Assembly (NCBI RefSeq): GCF_014649535.1
Contig: NZ_BMTF01000021.1
Span: forward strand, 62,001-126,000
Reading direction: 5' to 3'
Length of the DNA: 64,000 nucleotides
Source: Streptomyces gelaticus
GTDB taxonomy: Bacteria > Actinomycetota > Actinomycetes > Streptomycetales > Streptomycetaceae
Below the pieces are notes generated by a model that saw only the letters and a program-made list of their open reading frames with translations, had not been told where the DNA came from and did not search any database. Shown here piece after piece: positions 50,611 to 59,960 of this stretch (the first letter of the stretch is position 1; every line of letters starts with the position of its first letter). A program made the position numbers and the translations under genes.

Positions 50611-50620
50611 GACCGGAACG

Positions 50621-51490
50621 CTACGTGGGCAGATCGGGACCGGTCTTGTACGTTCTTGCACGTTCGCGCTGGTAGGCGCCGGGTGGTACTCCGACGATCC
50701 GGGTGAAGTGACGGTTGAGATGCGGCTGGTCGGTGAAACCGACCTCGGCGGCCGCCTGCGCGGGCGCGGTCCCCGCGTCGAGCATCCGGCGCGCCGCCCG
50801 CACCCGGGCATCGGTGAGCCAGGCGTGCGGCGGCATCCCGTACTGCTTCTTGAAGGCTCTCAGCAGCGCGAACGGGCTGGTGCCCAACTCCGTCGCCAGA
50901 GCCTCCAGGGTGGGCGGCGCCGCCATCCTGCCCTCCAGCACGGCGCGTGCCCGCGCCGCGTCGCGCGCGCCGGCCGAGCGGGGCGCGCGGGCGGGCAGCG
51001 CGCTGCCGTACCGGCTGAGCAACCGGGCGACCATGACCCGCAGCACCGAGTCGGCGGCGAGCGCGTTGCCCTCCTCGGCCGCCCGGTGGACCTCGCCGAT
51101 CAGCCGGGCCGCGTAGGGATCCACTACGCCGGTCTCGCCGAACCCGACCGTGCCGCGCAGGCTCGTCGTATCGGCCGCGATGTCATTGATCACCTGCGCG
51201 GACGGGTACAGCGTGGCGTACACCCAGCCCTCCGGCACACCCGCGCGGGCGGTGTGCGGAACCTCCGGGTTGATCATGACCACGGTGCCGGGGCCGGCGT
51301 GCACGGTGCCGCCCGGCAGCCCGACGTCCTCCACCCCGCGGCTGATTGTGCCGAAGACATAGCCCTCGTGGCTGTGGCGCGGGAAGGTGTGGCGCACGTA
51401 CCGGGCGCGCAGCAGATCGAGGTCGGGCAGTTCCGCGTACTGCCAGTGCCTCGCCCACTCCCCCGGTCCCGCATCCGGTATCGCCGCCAT
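50621..51490 (-). CDS. AraC-family transcriptional regulator
   Basis: The 289-residue protein has an N-terminal cupin-like AraC_binding domain (RHTFPRHSHEGYVFGTISRG, GTVVMINPEVPHTA) and a C-terminal pair of helix-turn-helix motifs (LEALATELGTSPFALLRAFK and AAEVGFTDQPHLNRHFTRIV). It begins the azlCD operon and likely controls it in response to an amino acid or related ligand. ATG 51490 (MAAIPDAG) is preferred over longer frames that overlap the divergent lhr gene. Confidence 0.9.
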   Translation of the reverse strand: MAAIPDAGPGEWARHWQYAELPDLDLLRARYVRHTFPRHSHEGYVFGTISRGVEDVGLPGGTVHAGPGTVVMINPEVPHTARAGVPEGWVYATLYPSAQVINDIAADTTSLRGTVGFGETGVVDPYAARLIGEVHRAAEEGNALAADSVLRVMVARLLSRYGSALPARAPRSAGARDAARARAVLEGRMAAPPTLEALATELGTSPFALLRAFKKQYGMPPHAWLTDARVRAARRMLDAGTAPAQAAAEVGFTDQPHLNRHFTRIVGVPPGAYQRERARTYKTGPDLPT

Positions 51491-51627
51491 GAACGAATTC
51501 TCGCAGCTCCGGGGCGGGGCCGCCGAGGGCGGCCGGAGCCCGCCGCAGTGGACGGGGCACGATGTCGGAGCCGTCGCGGGTGGCGGCATGCACGGCGTCG
51601 GGGCCGTTGTCAGTGGCGGGGTGCACG

Positions 51628-54600
51628 ATGGGGGACATGGCCGGCTCTGCGCTCGATTCGTTCTCTCCCGCCACCCGCGGCTGGTTCGCGGGTGCCTTCA
51701 GCGCGCCCACCGCCGCGCAGGAGGGCGCCTGGCGCGCGATCGGCGAGGGTTCGGACGTGCTGGTCGTCGCGCCGACCGGCTCCGGCAAGACACTCGCCGC
51801 GTTTCTCGCCGCGCTGGACGCCCTGGCGTCCGTCCCGCCGCCCGCCGAGGCGAAGAAGCGCTGCCGGGTGCTGTACGTGTCGCCCCTCAAGGCGCTCGCG
51901 GTCGATGTCGAGCGCAACCTCCGCTCCCCGCTGACCGGCATCCGCCAGGAGTCGGTGCGCCTGGGGCTGCCCGAGCCCGAGGTCAGGGTGGGAATCCGCT
52001 CCGGCGACACCCCGGCCGCCGAGCGCCGCTCGATGGCGACCCGGCCGCCGGACATCCTGATCACCACGCCCGAATCCCTGTTCCTGATGCTGACCTCGTC
52101 CGCCCGGGAGGCGTTGTCCGGCGTCGAGACGGTGATCCTCGACGAAGTCCATGCCGTGGCGGGTACGAAGCGGGGCGCCCATCTCGCCGTGTCGCTGGAG
52201 CGTCTGGACGAGCTGCTGCCGCGTCCCGCCCGGCGGATCGGCCTGTCGGCGACGGTCCGTCCGGTCGACGAGGTTGCGCGTTTCCTCTCGCCCCGGGGCA
52301 AGGTGGAGATCGTCCAGCCGCCGTCCACCAAGCGGTTCGACCTGTCTGTGGTCGTGCCGGTCGAGGATCTGGGTGAGCTCGGCGGCTCTCCCGCCACCGA
52401 CCCCGACCAGACAGGCCAGGCGGACAAGCCGTCGATCTGGCCCCATGTCGAGGAGCGGATCGTCGACCTGGTCCAGCGGCATCGCTCCACCATCGTCTTC
52501 GCCAATTCCCGCCGCCTCGCCGAGCGGCTGTGCAACCGGCTCAACGAGATCGCGTACGAGCGGCTCACCGGCGAGACGATCGCCGAGTCCCACTCCCCCG
52601 CCGAGATCATGGCCGAGTCCGGTACGGCGAAGGGTGCTCCCGCGCTGCTCGCCCGCGCACACCACGGTTCGGTCTCCAAGGAACAGCGCGCCCAGGTCGA
52701 GGAGGACCTCAAGGCGGGCCGCCTGCCGGCCGTCGTCGCCACCTCCAGCCTGGAACTGGGCATCGACATGGGGGCGGTCGACCTCGTGATCCAGGTGGAG
52801 TCGCCGCCCTCGGTCGCCTCCGGCCTGCAACGTGTCGGCCGGGCCGGACACCAGGTCGGCGCGGTCTCCACCGGAGTGGTCTTCCCGAAGTACCGGGGCG
52901 ATCTGGTGCAGGCGGCCGTGGTCACCGAGCGGATGCGTGAGGGCTCCATCGAGGCGCTCCGGATCCCGTCCAATCCGCTGGACGTCCTGGCCCAGCAGCT
53001 GGTCGCCATGGTCGCCCTGGACAGCTGGCAGGTGGACGACCTGCTGGCGGCAGTCCGCCGCGCCGCGCCCTTCGCCTCACTGCCCGAGTCCGCGTTCACC
53101 GCCGTGCTGGACATGCTCGCCGGCCGCTACCCCTCCGACGCCTTCGCCGAGCTGCGCCCACGCGTGGTCTGGGACCGGGTGGCCGGTACGGTCACCGGCC
53201 GTCCGGGCGCGCAGCGGCTCGCCGTCACCTCCGGGGGAACGATCCCCGACCGGGGGCTCTTCGGCGTCTTCCTCGCGGGCGCCGACCCCAGGAAGGGCGG
53301 CGGCCGGGTCGGCGAGCTGGACGAGGAGATGGTGTACGAGTCCCGGGTCGGCGACGTCTTCACACTCGGCACCACGTCCTGGCGGATCGAGGACATCACC
53401 CGCGACCGGGTCCTGGTCTCGCCCGCCCCCGGCGTTCCTGGCAGGCTGCCGTTCTGGAAGGGCGACCAGCTGGGCCGCCCGCTGGAGCTGGGGCGCGCGC
53501 TCGGGGCGTTCCTGCGCGAGATCGGCGGGCTGTCCCGGGAGGAGGCCCGCGAGCGGCTGCTCGCCGCCGGCCTCGACGCCTGGGCCGCCGACAACACCCT
53601 GTCGTACATCGACGAACAGCGCCGCGCCTGCGGTCACGTACCGGACGACCGGACGATCCTCGTCGAACGCTTCCGTGACGAGCTGGGTGACTGGCGGGTC
53701 GTGGTCCACTCACCGTTCGGCGCGCAGGTGCACGCACCATGGGCACTGGCGCTGAGCGCCCGCCTCGCCGAGCGGTACGGCATGGACGCCCAGGTGATGC
53801 ATGCCGACGACGGCATCGTGCTGCGGCTGCCCGACGCCGATCTGATGGGCCTGGATCTTCTGGACTTCGATCCCGTGCAGGACCTCTCCGAGGGTCCGGC
53901 GCCGGATCCGGCGCCGCTGCCGGGCCCCTCTTACGACAGCGGACAACCGCCCGTCGGCGCGGCGGATGTGACGTTCGACCAGGGCGAGATCGGCCAGATC
54001 GTCACCGACCAGGTCGGCGGTTCGGCGCTGTTCGCCTCCCGGTTCCGCGAGTGTGCCGCCCGCGCCCTGCTGCTGCCGCGCCGCAGCCCCGGCAAACGCA
54101 CCCCGCTGTGGCAGCAGCGCCAGCGCGCCGCGCAACTGCTCCAGGTTGCTTCGGAGTTCGGCTCCTTCCCGATCGTCCTGGAGGCGGTCCGCGAATGCCT
54201 CCAGGACGTCTTCGACGTTCCCGGGCTCACGGAACTCATGGGCGACCTCGAAGCACGCCGCGTCCGGCTGGTCGAGGTGACCACCCCGGAGCCCTCGCCC
54301 TTCGCGCGCTCGCTCCTGTTCGGCTATGTCGCCCAGTTCCTGTACGAGGGCGACTCGCCCCTGGCCGAACGGCGAGCCGCCGCCCTCTCCCTCGACTCCC
54401 GTCTGCTGGCGGAGCTCCTCGGCCAGGCGGAGCTGCGCGAGCTGCTCGACTCGGATGTCCTGACCGAGCTGGAGCAGGAGCTCCAGTGGCTGACCGAGGA
54501 CCGCCGGATCAAGGACGTCGAGGGCGTCGCCGACCTGCTCCGAGTCCTCGGCCCGCTCACCGACGAGGAGTTGACGGAGCGCGGGGCCGACCCGTCATGG

Positions 54601-56304
54601 GCTCCCGAGCTGTCCGCGGCCCGCCGGGCCATCCGGGTCCGGATCGGCGGGGCCGCTCACTGGGCCGCGATCGAGGACGCGGGCCGCCTGCGGGACGCGC
54701 TGGGTACCGCCCTCCCGGTCGGCGTCCCCGAGGCGTTCACCGAACCGGTGAAGGACCCCCTAGGCGATCTCCTCGGCCGATACGCCCGTACGCACGGCCC
54801 GTTCACCTCCACCGGGGCCGCCGCCCGCTTCGCCCTCGGCACCGCCGTCACGGACGGGGCGCTGCAAAGGCTCGCCGCGTCCGGCCGGATCGTCCAGGGC
54901 GAGTTCCATCCCGCCGGTATCGGCCAGGAGTGGTGCGACGCCACCGTGCTGCGCCGTCTGCGCCGCCGCTCGCTCGCTGCGCTCCGCCACGAGCTGGAGC
55001 CGGTCCCGCCCGCCGCACTCGCCGGCTTCCTTCCGCAGTGGCAGCACCTGGGCGGCAACGGCCTGCGCGGAATCGACGGACTGGCCCGCGCCGTCGAGCA
55101 GTTGCAGGGGGCGCCCGTCCCGGCGTCGGCGCTGGAGAAGCTGATCCTGCCGGGCCGGGTCACGGACTACACCCCCGCCCTGCTCGACGAGCTGACCACC
55201 ACCGGCGAGGTCGTCTGGGCCGGCGCGGGCGCCCTCCCCGGCAAGGACGGCTGGCTGTCCCTCTACCTCGCCGACAGCGCGCCCCTGCTCCTCCCGCTCC
55301 CGCACCCGCTGGAGCTCAGCGCGTTGCACGAATCCGTCCTGACCGCCCTGAGCGGCGGATACGGTCTGTTCTTCCGGCAGATCGCCGATCAGGTCCGGGC
55401 CACCACCCATCCGGACTGCACCGATCCGCAATTGGCCGACGCCGTCTGGGAGCTGGCCTGGTCGGGCCGGCTCACCAACGACACACTCGCCCCGCTGCGC
55501 TCGCTGCTCGGCTCCGGTCGCACGGCGGGGTCGACCGCCCACCGCGCCAGACGCAGTGTCCCGCGCGGGCGTTACGGCTCGCTCACCGGCGCTGCCCGGC
55601 CCGCGTCCCGCACCGGCCCGCCCACCGTCTCCGGGCGCTGGTCCCTGCTGCCCGCCGTCGAACGCGACCCCACACACCGTGCCCACGCCCTGGCCCGCAC
55701 GCTCCTCGACCGCCACGGGGTGGTGACCCGCGGCGCGGTCCAGGCCGAGGGCGTCGAGGGCGGTTTCTCCGCGACGTACCGGATCCTGTCCGCCTTCGAG
55801 GACAACGGGCAGGCCCGGCGCGGCTATGTCGTCGAGGGGCTGGGGGCGGCACAGTTCGCGATGGACGGCGCGGTGGACCGGCTGCGCGCCACGTCCACCG
55901 CCCGCGACCGCGCGGAGCCGGGCGCCGCGCCCCATGCACTGGTCCTCGCCGCGGCGGACCCGGCCAATGCCTACGGCGCGGCCCTGCCCTGGCCCGAGCC
56001 GCCGGACGGTGCCGGGCACAAGCCCGGACGCAAGGCGGGCGCCCTGGTGGTGCTGGTCGACGGCGAGCTGGCGATGTACATGGAGCGCGGCGGCAAGACG
56101 CTCCTGGCCTGGCCCACCGAGCCGGACGACCCCGCTCTCCTCGCGGCAGCGGGGGCGCTGGCGGCAGCCGCCCGCGCGGGTGCGCTCGGCACGGTCACGG
56201 TCGAGCGCACCAACGGCGCCCCGTCCCTCACCTCCCCGCTCGGCCGCACACTGGAGGCGGCCGGCTTCCTGGCCACCCCGAGGGGGCTCCGCCTGCGCGC
56301 CTGA
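51628..56304 (+). CDS. lhr: Lhr-type large ATP-dependent helicase
   Basis: Lhr is an SF2 helicase acting in DNA repair, inducible by damage in mycobacteria. The 1558-residue protein has Walker A APTGSGKT near residue 50, Walker B ILDEVHAV near 172, motif III LSATVRP and motif VI QRVGRAGHQ. A winged helix and a long Lhr-CTD follow (about 880-1550, with FLPQWQHLGGNGLRGIDGL). Start ATG 51628 is chosen; ATG 51637 is equally plausible. It is divergent from the AraC-family gene, and the Nei/Fpg glycosylase gene follows after 45 bp on the same strand, suggesting a repair operon. Confidence 0.94.
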   Translation: MGDMAGSALDSFSPATRGWFAGAFSAPTAAQEGAWRAIGEGSDVLVVAPTGSGKTLAAFLAALDALASVPPPAEAKKRCRVLYVSPLKALAVDVERNLRSPLTGIRQESVRLGLPEPEVRVGIRSGDTPAAERRSMATRPPDILITTPESLFLMLTSSAREALSGVETVILDEVHAVAGTKRGAHLAVSLERLDELLPRPARRIGLSATVRPVDEVARFLSPRGKVEIVQPPSTKRFDLSVVVPVEDLGELGGSPATDPDQTGQADKPSIWPHVEERIVDLVQRHRSTIVFANSRRLAERLCNRLNEIAYERLTGETIAESHSPAEIMAESGTAKGAPALLARAHHGSVSKEQRAQVEEDLKAGRLPAVVATSSLELGIDMGAVDLVIQVESPPSVASGLQRVGRAGHQVGAVSTGVVFPKYRGDLVQAAVVTERMREGSIEALRIPSNPLDVLAQQLVAMVALDSWQVDDLLAAVRRAAPFASLPESAFTAVLDMLAGRYPSDAFAELRPRVVWDRVAGTVTGRPGAQRLAVTSGGTIPDRGLFGVFLAGADPRKGGGRVGELDEEMVYESRVGDVFTLGTTSWRIEDITRDRVLVSPAPGVPGRLPFWKGDQLGRPLELGRALGAFLREIGGLSREEARERLLAAGLDAWAADNTLSYIDEQRRACGHVPDDRTILVERFRDELGDWRVVVHSPFGAQVHAPWALALSARLAERYGMDAQVMHADDGIVLRLPDADLMGLDLLDFDPVQDLSEGPAPDPAPLPGPSYDSGQPPVGAADVTFDQGEIGQIVTDQVGGSALFASRFRECAARALLLPRRSPGKRTPLWQQRQRAAQLLQVASEFGSFPIVLEAVRECLQDVFDVPGLTELMGDLEARRVRLVEVTTPEPSPFARSLLFGYVAQFLYEGDSPLAERRAAALSLDSRLLAELLGQAELRELLDSDVLTELEQELQWLTEDRRIKDVEGVADLLRVLGPLTDEELTERGADPSWAPELSAARRAIRVRIGGAAHWAAIEDAGRLRDALGTALPVGVPEAFTEPVKDPLGDLLGRYARTHGPFTSTGAAARFALGTAVTDGALQRLAASGRIVQGEFHPAGIGQEWCDATVLRRLRRRSLAALRHELEPVPPAALAGFLPQWQHLGGNGLRGIDGLARAVEQLQGAPVPASALEKLILPGRVTDYTPALLDELTTTGEVVWAGAGALPGKDGWLSLYLADSAPLLLPLPHPLELSALHESVLTALSGGYGLFFRQIADQVRATTHPDCTDPQLADAVWELAWSGRLTNDTLAPLRSLLGSGRTAGSTAHRARRSVPRGRYGSLTGAARPASRTGPPTVSGRWSLLPAVERDPTHRAHALARTLLDRHGVVTRGAVQAEGVEGGFSATYRILSAFEDNGQARRGYVVEGLGAAQFAMDGAVDRLRATSTARDRAEPGAAPHALVLAAADPANAYGAALPWPEPPDGAGHKPGRKAGALVVLVDGELAMYMERGGKTLLAWPTEPDDPALLAAAGALAAAARAGALGTVTVERTNGAPSLTSPLGRTLEAAGFLATPRGLRLRA

Positions 56305-56349
56305 CCCACCGGGAGCCCGCTCCCCTCTCCCCGCACGCATCATGGAGAC

Positions 56350-57156
56350 ATGCCCGAAGGAGACACCGTCCTGCAGACGGCCGGACGTCTGCGCACCGCA
56401 CTCGCCGGTCAGGTCCTCACCCGCTTCGACCTGCGCGTGCCCCGGTTCGCCACCGCCGACCTGACCGGCCGGACGGTTCTGGACGTCGTCTCGCGCGGCA
56501 AGCACCTCCTCACCCGTATCGAGGGCGGTCTCACCCTCCACAGCCATCTCCGGATGGACGGCGCCTGGCGCGTCTACACCGCGGGCGAGCACTGGCGGGG
56601 CGGCCCCGCCCACCAGATCCGCGCCGTCCTCGGCAACACGGAGCACACCGCGGTCGGCTACCGGCTGCCCGTCCTCGAACTCCTCCGTACTCGGGACGAG
56701 GAGCAGGCGGTCGGCCATCTCGGTCCCGATCTGCTGGGCCCGGACTGGGACCCCGGCACCGCTCTGCGCAATCTTCTCGCCGACCCCGGCCGTCCCCTCG
56801 GCGAAGCCCTGCTGGACCAGCGCAACCTGGCCGGGATCGGCAACATCTACAAGGCCGAGCTCTGCTTCCTGGCCCGCGCCACCCCCTGGCTCGCCGTCGG
56901 CAACCTCCCCGCCCCCACCGCCGCCCGCCTGGTCACCACGGCCAAACAGCTCCTCGAAGCCAATCGCGACCGCCCGATGCGCACGACTACGACCACGAGA
57001 ACGCCCCGTCATGGTCAGGGCCCGAGGGAACGGCTCTGGGTCTACGGCAGGACCGACCGCCCCTGTCTGCGCTGCGGCACCCCCATCCGCACCGCGGACC
57101 AGGACGCCCGCCCCACCTACTGGTGCCCGCACTGCCAGTCGGGCCCCACACACTAG
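56350..57156 (+). CDS. nei: Fpg/Nei-family DNA glycosylase (endonuclease VIII-like)
   Basis: The enzyme excises oxidised bases and nicks the DNA backbone. The 268-residue protein keeps the catalytic Pro2-Glu3 (MPEGDTV), a conserved lysine in VSRGKHLL, the H2TH-region LLDQRNLAGIGNIYKAELCF and a C-terminal zinc finger (CLRCGTPI ... CPHCQ). The PEGD start and length place it with actinobacterial Nei2-like proteins rather than classic Fpg. It directly follows lhr. Confidence 0.92.
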   Translation: MPEGDTVLQTAGRLRTALAGQVLTRFDLRVPRFATADLTGRTVLDVVSRGKHLLTRIEGGLTLHSHLRMDGAWRVYTAGEHWRGGPAHQIRAVLGNTEHTAVGYRLPVLELLRTRDEEQAVGHLGPDLLGPDWDPGTALRNLLADPGRPLGEALLDQRNLAGIGNIYKAELCFLARATPWLAVGNLPAPTAARLVTTAKQLLEANRDRPMRTTTTTRTPRHGQGPRERLWVYGRTDRPCLRCGTPIRTADQDARPTYWCPHCQSGPTH

Positions 57157-57192
57157 TTGACGACCCGTCAGTTCCAGTCGTACCGTCCGGTC

Positions 57193-57957
57193 ATGCCCCT
57201 CACCGCGTACGACCTCACGGGCCGCTCCGCGTTCGTCACCGGCGCCGCGGGCGGTATCGGCCGGGCCTGCGCCCTGCTGCTCGCGGCCGCGGGTGCCACC
57301 GTGCACTGCGCGGACCTGGACGAGCAGGGCCTGCTGGAGACCCGGGAGCTGATCACCGGGACCGGCGGCTCATCGCAGGTCCACGTCCTCGATGTCACCG
57401 ACCGCGCTCGCGTCGGCGCCGCGGTGGCCGCTGCGGGCGATGTCGACATCCTGGCCGCCGTCGCCGGGATCATGCACACGAGCAGTGTCCTGGAGACCTC
57501 GGACGAGGATCTCGACCGCGTCCTCGCGGTCAACTTCAAGGGCGTGCTGTATGCCTGCCAGGAGGCGGCCCGCAGCATGATCACGCGCGGCGCCCCCGGC
57601 TCATTGATCACCATGGCCTCGGGTGCGGTCGACTCCGCCGGTCCGGGGCTGCTCTGCTACAGCGCGGCCAAGGCGGCGGTCGTCCAGTTGACGAAGACAC
57701 TGGCGACCGAACTGGGGCCGCATGCGATCCGCGTCAACGCCGTCGCCCCGGGCTGGATCCGTACGCCCATGACCGCCCGCCACGACACGGACCGGCAGCA
57801 CCGGGTGGAGGCGACGATGGCCCGGATCTCCCCGCTCGGGCGGGTGGGCGAGCCCGAGGACGTGGCCCACACCGTGCTCCATCTCGCTTCCGACGCGTCG
57901 GCCTTCATGACCGGTCAGATCCTGCGCCCCAACGGCGGCGTAGCCATGCCCTGGTAG
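57193..57957 (+). CDS. Short-chain dehydrogenase/reductase
   Basis: The 254-residue SDR has the NAD(P)-binding GAAGGIGRA, NAV-region AAVAGIMHTS, catalytic Ser in ITMASGA, YSAAKAA with Tyr/Lys, and PGWIRTPM. Asp in CADLDE after beta-2 suggests preference for NAD. The substrate is unknown. ATG 57193 (MPLTAYDLTGRS) is chosen over a TTG at 57157 adjacent to the nei stop. Confidence 0.9.
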   Translation: MPLTAYDLTGRSAFVTGAAGGIGRACALLLAAAGATVHCADLDEQGLLETRELITGTGGSSQVHVLDVTDRARVGAAVAAAGDVDILAAVAGIMHTSSVLETSDEDLDRVLAVNFKGVLYACQEAARSMITRGAPGSLITMASGAVDSAGPGLLCYSAAKAAVVQLTKTLATELGPHAIRVNAVAPGWIRTPMTARHDTDRQHRVEATMARISPLGRVGEPEDVAHTVLHLASDASAFMTGQILRPNGGVAMPW

Positions 57958-58183
57958 CCCGTCCGCCACGCTCCGCCCACCGCACCCCGACACCGAACCA
58001 GCGTCCCGCTCCCCCCGGCCCGGCGGTCGCGGCCACATGCACGGGCAGCAGGCTCAACCCCCACCCACCCGCCGCCACCACGCTCTCGACAAGTCCCGCA
58101 TGGGCCGGCTCCAGCACGAGCCGCAACACGGCCCACCACCACACCCCGCCGAGAACGAGCGCCGGCACCCATCGCCTCACCAT
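57905..58183 (-). CDS. Small membrane protein overlapping the SDR gene tail to tail
   Basis: This 92-residue protein has two hydrophobic helices (PALVLGGVWWWAVLRLVLEP and LVESVVAAGGWGLSLLPVHV) and an Arg-rich C-terminus. ATG 58183 has a near-perfect GGAGGAGG 6 nt upstream, the main support. Its 3' end overlaps the convergent SDR gene by 53 bp. The family is not recognised. Confidence 0.65.
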   Translation of the reverse strand: MVRRWVPALVLGGVWWWAVLRLVLEPAHAGLVESVVAAGGWGLSLLPVHVAATAGPGGAGRWFGVGVRWAERGGRATRAWLRRRWGAGSDRS

Positions 58184-58559
58184 GGCTGCCTCCTCCGGCC
58201 TGATCCAAACGAAGGACCCTAGTCCGGCGCGCTCGCCCGGCGGGAGGGCGCATCGGCGCACCACCGGCGCTCTGCCGCGCAGCCACAGACCGTTACGCGC
58301 TCTCGCCCGGAACCTCCGGGCCTGCCGTGCCGGTGACCTCGCGCCGGCCGGTAACTCCGCGGCACAGAACCGAAGTGCGTGATCACCCGACGATCACCCG
58401 GTGTTCCCGTCGGCCGACGTTCCGCTCCTGGCAGTCTCACCCGGCAACACCCGGGCCGCATCCAGAACGAGCGGCGCCACCGAACCCGACCGCCGATTCG
58501 TGCAGCACCCGCAGCACCACCGAGCCCCCACCGCTTCGCGTGGGGGCTCGACAGCAAGG
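58184..58559. other. Gap between the small membrane protein and the CsbD-like gene
   Basis: This 376-bp gap holds the terminator of the CsbD-like gene at 58521-58550 and the promoter side of the small membrane protein. No supported gene was found. Confidence 0.6.
58521..58550 (-). terminator. Terminator of the CsbD-like gene
   Basis: Perfect 11-bp arms CGAGCCCCCAC and GTGGGGGCTCG flank an 8-nt loop just after the stop codon. Confidence 0.85.
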
Positions 58560-58754
58560 TCAGCGCTCGTCGTCGGGGCGCAAAGAGTCCTTCACACCTT
58601 GCGCGCGCTTCCCGACGTCGCTCATGGCACCCTTGGCCCTGCCTTTGGCCTGGTCCGCCTTGCCTTCGGCCTCCTTGCGCCGGTCGCCGGTCATCTTGCC
58701 CATGGCTTCCTTGGCCTTGCCCTTGATCTTGTCCTTGGCACTGTCGTCAACCAC
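58560..58754 (-). CDS. CsbD-like stress protein
   Basis: The 64-residue hydrophilic protein has the CsbD pattern: KDKIKGKAKEAMGKMTGD followed by a second KAxxAKGRAKGAMSD helix. Such proteins accumulate in general stress responses. GTG 58754 has GAAGGAG 5 nt upstream, which fixes the start against a longer frame from 58808. Confidence 0.85.
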   Translation of the reverse strand: MVDDSAKDKIKGKAKEAMGKMTGDRRKEAEGKADQAKGRAKGAMSDVGKRAQGVKDSLRPDDER

Positions 58755-58957
58755 TGCGACTCCTTCGAGTAGGGCGAGCAGAGGGATGTCTACCTCGCTC
58801 CGCACCACCCACGATTACACAAATGAAACAAAACGGTCATTTGAGGGACAGTTCTATCCCGCTGTCCCGCCCGTTCCTACCCCGGAGCACGCGAAAGCCC
58901 CGGCCATCCCCTCAAGAGGACGACCAGGGCTCCGTGCTTCACACCGGACCACGCGGG

Positions 58958-59341
58958 TCAGGCGGCGACGACATCCACCGCTTCCGCGGGCGCCTTGATG
59001 GTCACCCGTCCCGTCGGCACACCCGCCACCGACGTCACGGAGACGGAATTGAGCATGGGCCGCACCGGCACAGGCACCGGATCGCTGGCTGCTGCCGACT
59101 CGGCCAGTTCGGCCAGCGACAGCTCATCGCTCACTTCACGCATGAGCTCGGACATCCGTACGTCAAGCGCGTCGCAAATGGCGGAGAGCAGTTCGGAGGA
59201 TGCCTCCTTCTGCCCCCGCTCCACCTCGGAGAGATAGCCGAGCGAGACTCGGGCGGACGAGGAGACTTCGCGCAGAGTACGGCCTTGGCGCTGGCGCTGC
59301 CGACGCAGCACGTCACCAAGCAGGCGACGGAGCAGAATCAT
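58958..59341 (-). CDS. clgR: ClgR, activator of clp/lon protease genes
   Basis: ClgR is an XRE-type activator of clpP, clpC and lon in actinobacteria. The 127-residue protein has a helix-turn-helix (LREVSSSARVSLGYLSEVER), the family's SSELLSAICDALDV stretch and a C-terminus ending VDVVAA. The final Ala-Ala is the signal by which ClgR itself is degraded by Clp proteases in Streptomyces. ATG 59341 has GAGGAGGGAG 6 nt upstream. It lies downstream of cinA, as in other actinobacteria. Confidence 0.92.
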   Translation of the reverse strand: MILLRRLLGDVLRRQRQRQGRTLREVSSSARVSLGYLSEVERGQKEASSELLSAICDALDVRMSELMREVSDELSLAELAESAAASDPVPVPVRPMLNSVSVTSVAGVPTGRVTIKAPAEAVDVVAA

Positions 59342-59450
59342 CGGTGGCTCCCTCCTCGGACCGCGTAGCCGCATCCTTCACGCCCCACCGTACCGCCTTG
59401 TGCCGCGGCCGTGCGGGGAGCGATGTCGTGTTCACTCAGGGCTGCAAACA

Positions 59451-59960
59451 TCAATTCCCCCCGTTCTGTTCCGTATCCTGTGCCCTTGCATTCTTGCCGA
59501 GTTCGGCGGAGAGCAGCTCGAGCACCCTCCGTACGCTCTCTCCACGGATGTCCGCCCGCCGGCCGTTCAATCTCAGCTCGGCCACATTCTCCACCCCGTC
59601 CGGCCCGGCCACCGCGACATAGACCGTGCCCACGGCCTTGCCGTCCTGCGGCTCGGGGCCCGCGACACCGGTGGTGGCCATCCCCCAGTCCGCCCCGAGA
59701 ACGCGGCGCACGCCGGCTGCCATCTGCCGCGCCACTTCCGGGTCGACCGCACCGCGCTCCGCCAGCAGAACGCCGTCCACACCCAGGACATCCCGCTTGA
59801 GGGGCGTCGCGTACGCGGTCACGGAGCCCCGGAAGGACTTCGAGGCACCCGGCACGGAAGTCAGCTCCGCCGCGACCAGACCGCCGGTCAGCGACTCGGC
59901 GACGGCAAGGGTCTCACCCCGCCCCACGAGCAGCTCCAGCACCCCGGCCGCGACAGTCAC
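59451..59960 (-). CDS. cinA: CinA C-terminal domain protein (NMN amidohydrolase-like)
   Basis: The 169-residue protein is the stand-alone CinA C-terminal (PncC) domain, with AVAESLTGGLVAAELTSVPGAS and TTGVAGPEP. PncC deamidates nicotinamide mononucleotide. The N-terminal COG1058 part of longer CinA proteins is absent, as is usual in Streptomyces. Its GTG start overlaps the pgsA stop (GTGA). Confidence 0.93.
   Translation of the reverse strand: MTVAAGVLELLVGRGETLAVAESLTGGLVAAELTSVPGASKSFRGSVTAYATPLKRDVLGVDGVLLAERGAVDPEVARQMAAGVRRVLGADWGMATTGVAGPEPQDGKAVGTVYVAVAGPDGVENVAELRLNGRRADIRGESVRRVLELLSAELGKNARAQDTEQNGGN

Noticed and set aside
53739..58382. A 1547-codon open frame on the + strand overlapping lhr, nei and the SDR gene
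   Set aside because: It is Pro/Arg/Gly-rich out-of-frame translation typical of GC-rich DNA; the three real genes in other frames have clear catalytic motifs.
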